The position numbers and the translations under genes are program-made. From Micavibrio sp. UBA6147 (lineage in GTDB: Bacteria > Pseudomonadota > Alphaproteobacteria > Micavibrionales > UBA1664), in assembly GCA_002423185.1 (NCBI GenBank), contig DIUX01000006.1:186235-250234 (forward strand): a DNA stretch of 64,000 nt, written 5' to 3'. Under the pieces are notes generated by a model. It was not told the origin of the DNA. It was given only the letters and a program-made list of their open reading frames with translations, and searched no databases. This document shows, one piece after another, positions 10,301 to 19,252 of the stretch (position 1 is the first letter of the stretch; the number at the start of each line of letters is the position of its first letter).

Positions 10301-11138
10301 CCGTTACATTCGCCAATTGCACAGACGCCGATATTTGCGGCGCCAAGACCGGCAAATCATTGATTTTCAGCGCCCTAATATCCAAATCATCGAGCCGCAC
10401 CTTGTTCACATAAAAATCGGGAAGCTCCATAACCGGCAAAATGAAAGACTCTGAGAGCTCCGGCGCAACGCCCTCTTTCGCGACTGGCTCAGGCGGCGTT
10501 TTAACCGTGAGGCTCTGCGCCCGCAGCGAAACCGACAACGTCCGCGCCATTAAGGGCAGAACATTGACCCGCAAACGCAGGGCTTCCCCATCAACCGCCA
10601 TCCCATCCGCCCCGCGCACGCGCAAGGCCTCAATATCCACACTATGCGGAAACCCGTAATTCAGCCCCTCATAGGCCACTTCATAGCCGTTTTGCGCCGC
10701 GAAATCGCGCATATAGCGCCCCAAGAACCGCTCGCCGCCCTCCGATTGCAGCCACAGAATCCCCGCAATCGCGGCGAATTGGAGCAAGACAAGAAAGCTC
10801 AAGACAAGCCCGCCGCCCCAAAATAGAGCAGTGCGAACGCCCCGCCCCCTCCTGCGCAACCCCGAAAACCGTGACATAGCGGGTGAGGCTGGCGCGGCGC
10901 TATCATCAGCGCGGGAATCTGCTTGAGAATCTGCGGGAAAATCTGCGCCGCCATCTGGGGCTTGCGCCCTGTCCTCACCGCCCAATTCGTCCGCCGCCTC
11001 ATCGGCGCGAACCGTCAAGGCCAGCCCGATCACAGGCTTGGTCGGCGCAATGTTTTTAGGAATAGCATAGCCCTCGGGCACCGCCGGAATGGGTGCATCC
11101 TTCGAATTATCCGTTTTCTTATGGTCATCATCCATCAA
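7371..11138 (-). CDS. tamB: Translocation and assembly module inner-membrane subunit TamB
   Basis: 1255 residues. The N-terminus is a cytoplasmic, Asp/Ala-rich segment of ~100 residues, followed by one transmembrane helix (TALFWGGGLVLSFLVLLQF). A very long periplasmic stretch of AsmA/TamB-like beta-strands carries repeated DLDV, LSAD and GxL patterns. The C-terminal DUF490 domain contains LDIEAST, PQVSLSSVP, ARILFGTSMGQITPFQAIQL and a final strand ending KWQWDY. TamB spans the periplasm, works with TamA in outer-membrane protein insertion and is implicated in phospholipid transport to the outer membrane. It starts 9 bp after tamA stops, the standard tamA-tamB operon. The cytoplasmic N-terminal extension is longer than in E. 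coli. Confidence 0.93.
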   Translation of the reverse strand: MMDDDHKKTDNSKDAPIPAVPEGYAIPKNIAPTKPVIGLALTVRADEAADELGGEDRAQAPDGGADFPADSQADSRADDSAAPASPAMSRFSGLRRRGRGVRTALFWGGGLVLSFLVLLQFAAIAGILWLQSEGGERFLGRYMRDFAAQNGYEVAYEGLNYGFPHSVDIEALRVRGADGMAVDGEALRLRVNVLPLMARTLSVSLRAQSLTVKTPPEPVAKEGVAPELSESFILPVMELPDFYVNKVRLDDLDIRALKINDLPVLAPQISASVQLANVTEISFKAKLYNDLEENSESFLKYFPQYIDSESTLALESGVLTVAQAQVSAPAYRADIAGRVGLGTGGLGAGGLGGEDGAQNALDLQVTAKDLDVAALSGDGALAGRAEAEIVISGALDAPLLKGRLGVDMDMLKARGLAPLGVVFSAHQEGDMIAARVDADTQYQDVPASLGADIRYADDMLTVRGLAATLAQARVEGDLDVKLPSEDGAVSADALPASAPAPIFVAGRLSVAVPNLADFAELTGIEGRGSLSGDIKMSFDNSVQSVSVDLVSKDFGLTAQDMSASSVSVTTAIQNVYASYWPQALTVKAEGMRIGQDVNLTTLDAQMSEQGKDEYAMRLSAAGSAGVTGAGAAGNVPMRLSGTANLSGLRAAVPAARDIALTFDVQNLVGAATGAAQAKAITLRVEGDANQTAFNLRLRANDVSMRAMSATFGAGLPTAIQELNADLDVNASGALDEPVIIVDAAVRPVIAMPARQSAKGNATDKDKATGNAADNTVVTKALRLALNGRYEGGMARVTVKGDGDGVQNLAATASVPMRLSLSPFVFDVATDAALTGDLRADMDGAVLAHTVLPPDMRFEGLVKASADVAGTLGAPRIQGHATIKDGIFDYLPYEIVLSGLDLDADFDQSGLRLKTLTAQDTDNGRLSASGSVGWSDGLEPDLALQIKDFMLFRGDEMNGGIDEADLTLKSASGGDGYRLAGAVTLGAFNIQIPERFRSTIPELNIVEADQDKNQAPDFAKLLGLDISVNAPDRIFVRGWGLDAEFGGAIKVTGTAADPLIEGDFKAVRGRYEELGKRFNLERAQLRFLGPTPPSPFLDIEASTAIDGGSASITIGGELAKPQVSLSSVPAMPQDEVMARILFGTSMGQITPFQAIQLKNTFDRFTGKGGGGFDPLGKIRSATGLDDVRVGMDSEGQSTVGVGKYLTDKVYLEFEQGQAAGSGNAKIEVELTPSISAESKIGQNSEAGGSLKWQWDY

Positions 11139-11147
11139 AATGCCCCA

Positions 11148-13154
11148 TCAAAATGCTTGCCCGATGCTGATGTATAATTGGTACGAACTGTCGGTTTCTT
11201 CCTTTTGCGTCAGGGGGGTTGCCACGTCAAAACGCAGCGGCCCGAAATCGGTGTAATAGCGAATCCCCGCCCCCGCACCGACCGATAATTGCTCAAAATC
11301 AGGGTAAGATGTGTCCGACACCGTCCCGACATCGGCGAAGCCGACAACCCCGAATGTGTCCGTTGCCTTGACGCGCAGCTCCGCCCCGCCGGTCACGACC
11401 GAACGGCCGCCCGTTGGGTCGCCCGCCGCGTCTTTGGGGCCAACATCCTGATAGCCATATCCGCGCACCGACCCGCCGCCGCCGGCGAAGAAACGCTCGG
11501 TCGCCGGAATATCAAACGTGCCGGAGCCGATGATACTCCCCCACAGCCCGCGCACCGCCAGAACAGTGTCTTTTTCTTCGCCAAACCCCACATAGGTTGC
11601 ACCGCTCACTTGCGCCTTCGTAAACGGATCGCCATGCCCCAGCCCGTCAAAGAACGGCGTGATGGCGGCTTCGGCCTTTATCCCTTTGCGCGGGTCAAGC
11701 GCGTCATCGCGGTTATCAAACCCCAAAGTCACGGGTGAGGACACGAGCGCATAGGTTTGCGTATCGTTGTTTTCTTCAATCTCCGACAAAGACAAAGCGC
11801 CGCCGAGCGAGCCCGACCAGTGTTTCCCGAATGTGCGCTTAACGGCCACAGACGTCTTCACGCCCGTTTCGTTATAGGCATCCGTGTCCTGCGCCTGCGC
11901 CGATGCGCTGGCAAGCAAGCTCTGATCCTCGCGCAAGAAAGCGGGCTTGGTGAAATTGGCGCTCAGGGATTGCTTCAATTGCGACACGTTTAATTCGGCG
12001 CTCAGCTTTTCCGCCTGCCCCAAGATATTGCGATGCTCCCACCCCAAGGTTACACCGCCGCCTTCATCGGTGTAATAGCCGATCCCTGCGCTCAGGCTGC
12101 GATGCGCGCGCTCTTTTACCACAATCGTCACCGGCACGGGCTGGAGCGCCACATCCCGCCCGCCGGGGATGCCCCCATCTGTATCTTGCGCCACGACTTC
12201 ATCCGTCGCCCCTTGCACCAATTCTGGCGCATCGAGTGTTTCGGGAAGCTCGACCTCCGCGCTCACGAACAAGCCAGACGACAATAAACGGTCGCGCAAG
12301 CTCGCGATTTTATCGCGGCCGAAGCAATCCCCTTCTTTCCATTTCACCATGCGGTTCAAATAGGCCGGATCAACACTTTCCATGCCTTCAAAAACAGTCG
12401 CGCCGAACACGGCCTCCGTTCCGGCATTGACGGTGAAGGTCACCGCCGCTGTTTTTTCCTGTGTGTCCAGCACCACTTTATGATTCACCTCGAGAGTGAA
12501 ATAACACGCCTCTTTTTGCAGAGTCTGCGCCAAGCGTGCCTGCGCGTCCAACACCGCCTGCGCATCCAATGCCGCGCCGATTTGCGCCGCGCCCAGCACA
12601 TCCTCCCCCAACATATCGGCAAAATCCGATGGCTCCACCGTCATGGCGGCAATGGTATAGAGCGCCCCCGCCACAATGTCGTATTCCCCCGCCAAAGACC
12701 GCGAAGGATCGTCGCGATAGCGTACATCGCCTTCGTAATATCCCTTGCTACGCAACGCTTTTTCAAGGTCTGCGCGGATCATATCCTCACGATAGGATTC
12801 GCGGCGCGCATTCTCCTCGGCCGATTCCTCGGTATGGATAGGCTCCGCCAGCCTGTCTTCCAGCACGGTGTCCAAGGCCCCTTGCAAGGCCTCGTCCTTG
12901 ACGTGATGATCGGAAGAATCGCCGCTCAGGGCTTGGATTGGGGGTTGCACGGATAGTTTGTAATCGGTTGCCTCGCCAAAGGGCGACAAGGACGCCGCGG
13001 AACACGCCGACAAAACACCGATCAAGCCCGCCAACGCCACGCCCCGTACAGCCGGCAAGAGTGACCGGCCAAAAGCGCGCCAAGCACGCATAAAGGCACG
13101 CACCGAAATGCGCGGCTGCCTCGCAGTTTTTTGATCAATTACTTCGTACAACAT
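11148..13154 (-). CDS. tamA: Outer-membrane assembly factor TamA (Omp85 family), with apparent lipobox
   Basis: Omp85 protein: POTRA repeats in the N-terminal half (ALRSKGYYEGDV; VFEGMESVDPAYLNRM), then a 16-strand barrel with RRxL-type EHRNILGQAEKL, the GSVRGYGYQ lid-loop motif (VRGY = conserved L6 RGF/Y) and a last strand ending in Phe. It pairs with TamB. The start is uncertain: the open frame reaches a TTG at 13226, and ATGs at 13154 and 13091 are both plausible. Starting from 13091 the N-terminus is a textbook lipoprotein signal with lipobox LSAC (ALAGLIGVLSACSAAS); from 13154 the signal has a 21-residue lead. Lipidation is unusual for proteobacterial TamA. Confidence 0.9.
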   Translation of the reverse strand: MLYEVIDQKTARQPRISVRAFMRAWRAFGRSLLPAVRGVALAGLIGVLSACSAASLSPFGEATDYKLSVQPPIQALSGDSSDHHVKDEALQGALDTVLEDRLAEPIHTEESAEENARRESYREDMIRADLEKALRSKGYYEGDVRYRDDPSRSLAGEYDIVAGALYTIAAMTVEPSDFADMLGEDVLGAAQIGAALDAQAVLDAQARLAQTLQKEACYFTLEVNHKVVLDTQEKTAAVTFTVNAGTEAVFGATVFEGMESVDPAYLNRMVKWKEGDCFGRDKIASLRDRLLSSGLFVSAEVELPETLDAPELVQGATDEVVAQDTDGGIPGGRDVALQPVPVTIVVKERAHRSLSAGIGYYTDEGGGVTLGWEHRNILGQAEKLSAELNVSQLKQSLSANFTKPAFLREDQSLLASASAQAQDTDAYNETGVKTSVAVKRTFGKHWSGSLGGALSLSEIEENNDTQTYALVSSPVTLGFDNRDDALDPRKGIKAEAAITPFFDGLGHGDPFTKAQVSGATYVGFGEEKDTVLAVRGLWGSIIGSGTFDIPATERFFAGGGGSVRGYGYQDVGPKDAAGDPTGGRSVVTGGAELRVKATDTFGVVGFADVGTVSDTSYPDFEQLSVGAGAGIRYYTDFGPLRFDVATPLTQKEETDSSYQLYISIGQAF

Positions 13155-13304
13155 ACCCGCTTTTATAGATGATTTAAAAAATAGTGCATTACAAAAACGC
13201 TCGAAACATACATTTGTTCCACACAAAGCCTTGATTGTTATGCGCCCATTTATCCGGCCAATTATCTAGCCAAAAATAATTCCCGCAAAACCTTTCCATA
13301 AAAA

Positions 13305-13333
13305 TTGACTTTTGCCGCCGACTGGTCTAAATG
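13305..13333 (+). promoter_or_regulatory. Candidate sigma70 promoter of the 13.4-19.1 kb operon
   Basis: TTGACT (13305-13310), 17-bp spacer, TAAATG (13328-13333). The -35 is strong and the -10 moderate. It lies about 100 bp upstream of the first start codon, within the 285-bp divergent gap between tamA and this operon. Confidence 0.4.
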
Positions 13334-13439
13334 CATCAATATGCTTATGAAAAAACATATGGAAATAGCCGGAATTTAGCGTGATATTCGCGCCGAAAAC
13401 CACCAAAACATATCAAGATAAATCAGGAGTTTCAAACAC

Positions 13440-14939
13440 ATGCCGACCATCAGAAGCCTTCACAACAGCCTCGAAAACCTGATCGAAGGACAAGCCGCCA
13501 CCGTCAAAACCCTGTCCGCCGAGATGGCGAAATTATCCAGCGCGGCGCATGACAAATTGACCGAAGCCCGCGAGAATATCAAAACCCTGATCCCCGCTGA
13601 TGATGACGCGACCTTCGCCCAGATCGGCGCCTTGGTTCAGCAAGCCGGCGGCAAATATGATTTTCCCGCCATGGTCGCCACATGGCGCGCCGAAGACGCG
13701 CAAAACCGCGCCGAGAATAAAGACCTGATTGCCCAATGGGGTGACCGCAAGGTCGTGGCGCAAAAAACCGCCGTGGCGCAAGAAGAACTCGGCATCATCA
13801 CCGAAGCCCTCGGTCATGTTGCGCCCGAAATTGACGCCTTCGATGAAACGACAAATCGCATCGCCGCGCATAACGCCAAATACCCCAAGCTGCAAATCAG
13901 CGAAGGCCCGCACGACAATTACGAAGAATGGCGTTTTTGGCGCTGGGTCGGGTATTACACCTTCATCAACCGCGCCCCGCATCATGCCTATCTTGCCATT
14001 GGCGATTACACCAAAAAATATGGCGATTATTACGAAGACGCCGCCGACATCGCGAAACTTCGCGAAAACCAAGAAAAACTGACCGTCCAGCAAGCCGAAA
14101 AGCAAACCGAGCTTGCCACCATCACCGCCATCGGCGAACGCATGGACACATTGGAACGCACCTTCAAAGGCCCCTTGGGAATCGTGAGCGAAATCCGCAG
14201 CCGTGTTTATAACTTCCTCACCAGCGATGATGATTTTACCGATATTTTGTATAACGGCCAAAGCCACCCTGCCGCCCGCCAAGCCGCCCTGTGCGTTGGT
14301 CAAAGCCAGACACTTGAAATGGTCAAAGCCAATTTGTCGCATTACCACCAACACGCGGCCAACACGCTCACCAGCCTGAAAGCCCCGATGGATACGCTGC
14401 AAAGCGCCTTGCATAATGTCGGCAGCGAAACAGTCTGGTTCGACATCGCGCAAATCGAGAATAACCTCGACGCCGCCGCCCGTTTGTCGCGTCAAGCGGC
14501 GCGCGAAGCGCAAAACCGCCGTGAAGAGATCATCACCTTCACACCGGAAGCCCAAGAAACATACCGCGCGACGCTTGGCCGCCTGATCGCCAAAACGCCT
14601 TTGGAAACCGAGCAAAACGGCTTGAGCTTTGACTTCAGCAGCCTTGAACGCAAAGTCCGTGACGCGGTGGAGGAGTATGAAGCCGAGCAACGCCGCCAAC
14701 GCGAAGCCCGCGAAGCCGCTGCCCGCGCCCTGCGCGAGCAACAACGCGCCGCCCGTGAAGCCGCCGACCGGATGCGCGAACGCCGCGAAACCCGCACCAG
14801 CAGCATCACCTTCAACAACAGCGCCAGCCGCAGCAGCAGTAGTAGTGTATCGCGCGGCTCAAGCGGCCTCGGAAGCCGCTCAACCCCGTCAACATCGGTG
14901 TCGAGTGGTACGCGGGGCTTATCCGGTCGCCGCCGCTAG
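13440..14939 (+). CDS. Hypothetical helical/coiled-coil protein, first gene of four-gene operon
   Basis: 499 residues, no signal peptide or membrane segment, family not recognised. Residues 1-150 are heptad-rich helices. An unusual aromatic patch (YEEWRFWRWVGYYTF, ~161-175) is followed by Tyr-rich YTKKYGDYYED, more coiled coil (~205-400), an Arg/Glu/Ala-rich charged helix (~405-455) and a low-complexity Ser/Arg tail (456-499). The basic Ser-rich tail suggests binding to an acidic partner or to the membrane surface. The next gene begins 60 bp downstream in the same direction after its own Shine-Dalgarno. The layout (long coiled coil, aromatic patch, basic tail) suggests a scaffold or cytoskeleton-like role, but that is inference. 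Confidence 0.75.
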   Translation: MPTIRSLHNSLENLIEGQAATVKTLSAEMAKLSSAAHDKLTEARENIKTLIPADDDATFAQIGALVQQAGGKYDFPAMVATWRAEDAQNRAENKDLIAQWGDRKVVAQKTAVAQEELGIITEALGHVAPEIDAFDETTNRIAAHNAKYPKLQISEGPHDNYEEWRFWRWVGYYTFINRAPHHAYLAIGDYTKKYGDYYEDAADIAKLRENQEKLTVQQAEKQTELATITAIGERMDTLERTFKGPLGIVSEIRSRVYNFLTSDDDFTDILYNGQSHPAARQAALCVGQSQTLEMVKANLSHYHQHAANTLTSLKAPMDTLQSALHNVGSETVWFDIAQIENNLDAAARLSRQAAREAQNRREEIITFTPEAQETYRATLGRLIAKTPLETEQNGLSFDFSSLERKVRDAVEEYEAEQRRQREAREAAARALREQQRAAREAADRMRERRETRTSSITFNNSASRSSSSSVSRGSSGLGSRSTPSTSVSSGTRGLSGRRR

Positions 14940-14999
14940 GAATTTGAGTATCTCTAAACAAAAAACGGACATCAAAACAACCAACTAAGGAAAATACCT

Positions 15000-16340
15000 A
15001 TGTCATCAGATACAGACAAAAACAAAATCGCCGCCGCCGCTTTCGGTGACGCATCCGGTCAAGACGGCCTTGCGCTGTTCAACCCCGACATTGTTGACTA
15101 CGCCACCGCTGATGGCGAGCGCAAAACCCGCATGGACGCCCTCATCACCACGCTTGAGGCCGCCATCGCCGAAGACGACTTGACCGTCATCACCAGCTTT
15201 GACAAAGAGCCAAGCGACACACTCGGCAAGACATCCGAAACCATCCTGCGCGAAGTCCAAAGCGCCAATTCATTCCTCGGCTCGTTCAAAGAATTCGGTG
15301 AAAAACTGAAGAGCTTTGATTTCGACGGCGTCGGCAAAATGGCGAAGGATTATTCCGCCTCCATCCAGCGCAACATCCAACTCGCCGCGATCAAAAGCCC
15401 GATCACACGCTTCTTCAAGAAAGCCGTGAACTGGGTTTTGGGCATCGGCAAAAAAGACACCACGGGCGACGATTTGCGCCACGCGATTGACCAGAGCATC
15501 TTGGAATTCGGTCAAGTGATTGCCGAGCTGGAAAAAGCCAAAGACAAAATCCCCGGCCTGTCCAAAAAACTCGACAAGCAAGAAGACGCCCGTATTGAGG
15601 CCTACAGCGAATACGGCCTGTATATCGGCGCGGCGCAAGAAGTCTATCGCCGCATGAAGCAAGACACCATTCCGGCGCTCGAAGCCAAAGCCAAGAACAG
15701 CGGAAGCCTTCTGGATTCCCGCAATGTCAGCGCCAAAAAACTGGCGAACACCGTGTTGAACAAGAAATTGACCAGCATGGACACGTTCCACAAATCATGC
15801 CTTGTTCAACTTGAAACCATTGGCGACCTCAAAGGCGCGTTGACGATGAGCGAATTGAACATCAACAGCCACCTGACAACCTCGAAAAACGAATGGCTGG
15901 CGTTCTTGTCTGAATCAACCTCCGCCGCGACGCTGAGCGAGATTGCAGAAGCCAATCAAAAAGCCGACCAATTCGGTGACAAAATCTTTGAACAGGCGCA
16001 AACCCTGTCCGACATCACCACGCAAATGTCCCGCGCTTGCTTTGAACACGGCACGCTGGACGCAGGGCTTGTCGCAGGCTTCTTGAACAAGAAGAAAGTC
16101 CAATTGCTTGAGGGCGTTCAGTTCATGGAAGAGGTCAACACACGTTTCGAAGCCAAGCGTGCAGCCCTTGACGCCGCCGCCGCCGATTTGCTCCGTGCCA
16201 AGGCCGAAGTCAATTCCGGTGCGGACGTTGCCGCGGCGCAAGCCGAGATCAAATTGCTCACCGACCAACGCGCAAACCGCGATACGGTGACCATTGATAC
16301 GGTAACGCCGGCCGAAAAAGCCCCCGTTTTGAAAAAATAA
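15000..16340 (+). CDS. Hypothetical helical protein, possibly TelA-like (toxic anion resistance family)
   Basis: 446 residues, soluble, preceded by AAGGAAAATACCT. By eye its plan resembles TelA/KlaA proteins: an acidic N-terminus, a segment GEKLKSFDFDGVGKM (~100-114), a basic/aromatic patch SPITRFFKKAVNWVLG (~133-148), a helical dimer region (~160-195), and then YGLYIGAAQEVYRRMK (~205-220), reminiscent of the IYIAAGQ segment of TelA. Next comes a helix with repeated Leu/Ile and a C-terminal coiled coil. TelA proteins are linked to tellurite and other envelope stress in ter loci; no TerD-like gene is seen here. I treat this as a hypothesis. Spacing to the next gene is 39 bp. Confidence 0.7.
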   Translation: MSSDTDKNKIAAAAFGDASGQDGLALFNPDIVDYATADGERKTRMDALITTLEAAIAEDDLTVITSFDKEPSDTLGKTSETILREVQSANSFLGSFKEFGEKLKSFDFDGVGKMAKDYSASIQRNIQLAAIKSPITRFFKKAVNWVLGIGKKDTTGDDLRHAIDQSILEFGQVIAELEKAKDKIPGLSKKLDKQEDARIEAYSEYGLYIGAAQEVYRRMKQDTIPALEAKAKNSGSLLDSRNVSAKKLANTVLNKKLTSMDTFHKSCLVQLETIGDLKGALTMSELNINSHLTTSKNEWLAFLSESTSAATLSEIAEANQKADQFGDKIFEQAQTLSDITTQMSRACFEHGTLDAGLVAGFLNKKKVQLLEGVQFMEEVNTRFEAKRAALDAAAADLLRAKAEVNSGADVAAAQAEIKLLTDQRANRDTVTIDTVTPAEKAPVLKK

Positions 16341-16379
16341 TTCCGAAATGGATCACATAAAACAACAGGAACCGACCGT

Positions 16380-17972
16380 ATGAGCGACCAATCCTTTACA
16401 CAGATGTTGAGCAAGAGCTTCGGCAAGGCCTCCGCCGCCACTGATGCCGCAACGCTTCTTGCATCCCGCACTCGGATTGACGCCCGTACGGTCGGCTACC
16501 GCGCCGACAACCCACTGAACGACACCGCCGATATTGACGCATCCGGCCCGCAAATTGTGGAATGGATGGGCATGTCCCCCGTTGCCGGAACCCATAAAGG
16601 CCAGAGTGATGTCTGGCGCCTCGTGATGGTGAAGGAAGAACAAAACCACCACCTCGCCCAAGTCAACGAGCATGAACGCCTGATCGAATTTTTGTATAAT
16701 TCCGCCGCCGAGCCGATGCCGTTTGACAAAGCCGTTGAACGCCTCGCCGTGTGGGAACAATCGCGCATGATGCGCGGCTTTGCGCCTGTTTTCGGGCAAA
16801 CTCCGCCGGATTTAGGCCGCCATTATTTCCGCGATGTCGCGATGCGCCGCGGATTGGTCGCCAGCACCACTGGCAAAGTCATTGCCGTTAAAGATATCTT
16901 GCCCCAGCAAAGCGGACAATTCCTGAAATCCGACCTAGAGGCGATGGAAAAATACCGCACCGGCGCGCTCGGCCTTGACCCGCTCGGCGAACTCATCAAC
17001 GCCCATGACCCGATTTACGTCAATAACGGCACGATCGAAGAAGACGTCCAACAATTCGGCGAAATCAATCTGTTTGATAAAATGCAGACCCTCACCGCCA
17101 TTCTGGTTGAATATGCGCGGGTAAAGCTCGACGTTATTCAAGAATTTTACGGCAACCCGAAGGCCGCATCGGTGCGCGACGATTTATTAACCCGCATCAA
17201 TGACGCGCCGTTTTTCAATGACGCCACGATGGATCGTTACAACACCATCCGCGAAGCCTTCACCGGCCCTGTGTTCCGCTTGTTTCACATGGTGGAGAGC
17301 GATTGGTCGGAGCCGCTCGACCTCACCCGCCGCGATATGCGGGTTCAAATGCTCGCCAATCCGGATGCTCAGGAAACATACGACTTCCTGACCCGTAAGG
17401 CCGTTACGCCGATGGATCAAAAGGGGCTTGATGCGCTCCTCACCGTTTGCGCTCGCACTTTGATCTTTTTCCGCGAGATGCTGGAGGACAGCAGCCAAAA
17501 AGACGCGCTCGAACAAAAAGGCATCTACCGCCAAGCCGATATTGACGATTTGCTCAACTATCTCGACTTGCTGGAGATCAAAGCGATGCATACCGAGGTC
17601 GCGCAAACCGCTTTCGCTCTCCCTGGCACGCAAAAATACAAGGAAATCCGAGCCCAAAAAGACGCCTTCACCCGCCGCGTCAATAATTTGAAGGCCAATT
17701 TGCGCGAGTCCGGTCAATTGTCGCAAGCGCAAGAGGCGCAGGTTGACGCCTTTATCAAGGCCTCCGCACCGATATACATGATTGAGCGCATCGCCGCCCT
17801 ACCCGATAAAATCGGCGCGGCGCACAGCTATATCAGCGACCGCCTGTTGCCGAAGCAAATCCAGCTCAGCCTGCCGCTCGATTACTCGCAATCGGGGCGC
17901 AAGCGCATCGCCGCACCGACGCGCCAAACGCGTGACACCTTGCGTAGCGGCGCATCCACCCCTAAACCCTGA
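16380..17972 (+). CDS. Hypothetical protein, third gene of four-gene operon
   Basis: 530 residues, soluble, no recognised family. Features seen: an N-terminal mixed alpha/beta part (IVEWMGMSP, DVWRLVMVKEEQ at ~50-90) that could be a small globular domain, a long helical middle (~150-420) with several aromatic-rich helices (CARTLIFFREMLEDS), and a basic C-terminus (GRKRIAAPTRQTRDT). A Shine-Dalgarno CAGGAA lies before the ATG. Its fixed position between two other helical proteins with short gaps points to a complex encoded by one transcript. Confidence 0.7.
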   Translation: MSDQSFTQMLSKSFGKASAATDAATLLASRTRIDARTVGYRADNPLNDTADIDASGPQIVEWMGMSPVAGTHKGQSDVWRLVMVKEEQNHHLAQVNEHERLIEFLYNSAAEPMPFDKAVERLAVWEQSRMMRGFAPVFGQTPPDLGRHYFRDVAMRRGLVASTTGKVIAVKDILPQQSGQFLKSDLEAMEKYRTGALGLDPLGELINAHDPIYVNNGTIEEDVQQFGEINLFDKMQTLTAILVEYARVKLDVIQEFYGNPKAASVRDDLLTRINDAPFFNDATMDRYNTIREAFTGPVFRLFHMVESDWSEPLDLTRRDMRVQMLANPDAQETYDFLTRKAVTPMDQKGLDALLTVCARTLIFFREMLEDSSQKDALEQKGIYRQADIDDLLNYLDLLEIKAMHTEVAQTAFALPGTQKYKEIRAQKDAFTRRVNNLKANLRESGQLSQAQEAQVDAFIKASAPIYMIERIAALPDKIGAAHSYISDRLLPKQIQLSLPLDYSQSGRKRIAAPTRQTRDTLRSGASTPKP

Positions 17973-18018
17973 TAACAACTCAGCAAACACACCCAGAAAG
18001 CACATCCAAGAGGACAGC

Positions 18019-19080
18019 ATGGTCGAATTCAACCCCCGCAAAAAGTCAGACGATAAAGGCATTGGCAAAGTTAATGTCGACAACACAACGGGCGATAACA
18101 CCCACACTGTACAGACCAGCAAAGCGCCGCTCATTGCCTTTGCCGCCGCCGGCGTTGTTGCCGTTGGGTTAAGCGGATATTTCCTGCTCGCCTCGGGTGG
18201 GAGTGGGGGCGGCGATGACACGCACACCGTCACCACGCCGCCGCCCGTCGTGCGCGTTGAACCCGCCCCCATCCCGCGCGTCACGGACGCCGAAGCCGAG
18301 CGCCCGATTATTGTGCGCCCCGCCCCGCAAGACCCAACGCCGGCCTTACCGAGCGCCGCCGATATCCTGCAAGCCAGCATCCGCGCCAAAGAATCCGCCA
18401 TCTACCGCGACCCGTCCAACGCCCTGTATGACGCCTATCTCGGCCTCAATGACCGCGAAGTCCGCCGTGGACAAGATTTTGCCGTGCATGTCGGGTTGTT
18501 CGAACAAGGCGGGGTGAGTGTCCTCATCACCGAAGGCCCCTATGCCGGCAATCGCGTCGGGTTCTTCCCCGTTCCGCGCAATGGCGACGCCCCCATCGTG
18601 ACCTTTGAAACCGTTGGTGAAACCGCCCTTGGCGCCGATGGCGTCACCGCGCAATTCACCGCCACGGCGCAAGGCGAACGCTTTACCACCCACACCTCCA
18701 TGACCGATCCGGCGCGGGCATCCACCGCCCTGCGCCTTCCCGACGGCACGCCACAATTCGAAAAATACGTCAATGAGAATGGTCAGAGCGTTCTGGCCTT
18801 CATCTTGATCGGCACGCCCGAGAAAGACGGCGTCTTCACCGTTGAAATCTTTAACGGCGATTATTACACCATGGATTTGAATACAGGCAGCTTCACCCTC
18901 AACAGCGTCTTCGCCTATCACCCCGATTACCTCGAACGTGTCGAGCGCGAATGCACCAACCCGAACCTTGAATGCACCGTGGTGGATGTCAGCACGATTC
19001 CGGTCATCAGCGGACAATTGGACATTACCCCCGCGCTTGAGCGCCGCCGCGCGACCGGCCCGAACCGCCCGCGCCCGTAA
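18019..19080 (+). CDS. Membrane-anchored protein with periplasmic domain, last gene of four-gene operon
   Basis: 353 residues from MVEFNPRKKS, chosen because AAGAGGA precedes it at correct spacing; the open frame extends upstream into the previous gene and is discarded. Cytoplasmic basic N-terminus, one transmembrane helix (~37-58, APLIAFAAAGVVAVGLSGYF), Gly/Ser then Pro/Arg linker (~59-115), and a periplasmic beta-rich domain with two copies of a similar pattern (GxYAGNRVGFFPVP; GDYYTMDLNTGSF). Two Cys near the end (RECTNPNLECTVV) could form a disulfide. It probably anchors or reports for the three upstream soluble proteins. Function unknown. Confidence 0.75.
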   Translation: MVEFNPRKKSDDKGIGKVNVDNTTGDNTHTVQTSKAPLIAFAAAGVVAVGLSGYFLLASGGSGGGDDTHTVTTPPPVVRVEPAPIPRVTDAEAERPIIVRPAPQDPTPALPSAADILQASIRAKESAIYRDPSNALYDAYLGLNDREVRRGQDFAVHVGLFEQGGVSVLITEGPYAGNRVGFFPVPRNGDAPIVTFETVGETALGADGVTAQFTATAQGERFTTHTSMTDPARASTALRLPDGTPQFEKYVNENGQSVLAFILIGTPEKDGVFTVEIFNGDYYTMDLNTGSFTLNSVFAYHPDYLERVERECTNPNLECTVVDVSTIPVISGQLDITPALERRRATGPNRPRP

Positions 19081-19158
19081 GGCGCACATCCCCAAAAACG
19101 CGCCGATATGCGGCGCGATCGGGGGATGCGGATTTTATCCACAGCTTTGAGCAAATAA

Positions 19159-19190
19159 TATTTGACTGATTAGTCAAATAAGGGTATTCT
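19159..19190 (+). promoter_or_regulatory. TetR-gene promoter overlapped by palindromic operator
   Basis: A near-perfect 22-bp palindrome (19159-19180; arms TATTTGACT and AGTCAAATA around GATT) covers the -35 TTGACT (19162-19167) and most of the 17-bp spacer to the -10 TATTCT (19185-19190). This arrangement is typical for a self-repressing TetR family gene, whose start is 60 bp downstream. Confidence 0.7.
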
Positions 19191-19252
19191 TTAAGGAATA
19201 ATCATCCATATGCATGACGCATCATAACACCCTTAAGGAGGCCACCCCCATC

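Noticed and set aside
13533..14744. 403-codon open frame on the minus strand, opposite the first gene of the helical operon
   Set aside because: Its translation is the complement shadow of a well-supported gene with its own ribosome site; the content is Phe/Gly/Val repetitive without motifs.
19099..19117. Hairpin CGCGCCG-ATATG-CGGCGCG as terminator of the four-gene operon
   Set aside because: No U-tract on the plus strand; the A-run on its left would suit a minus-strand transcript, but no such gene is present.
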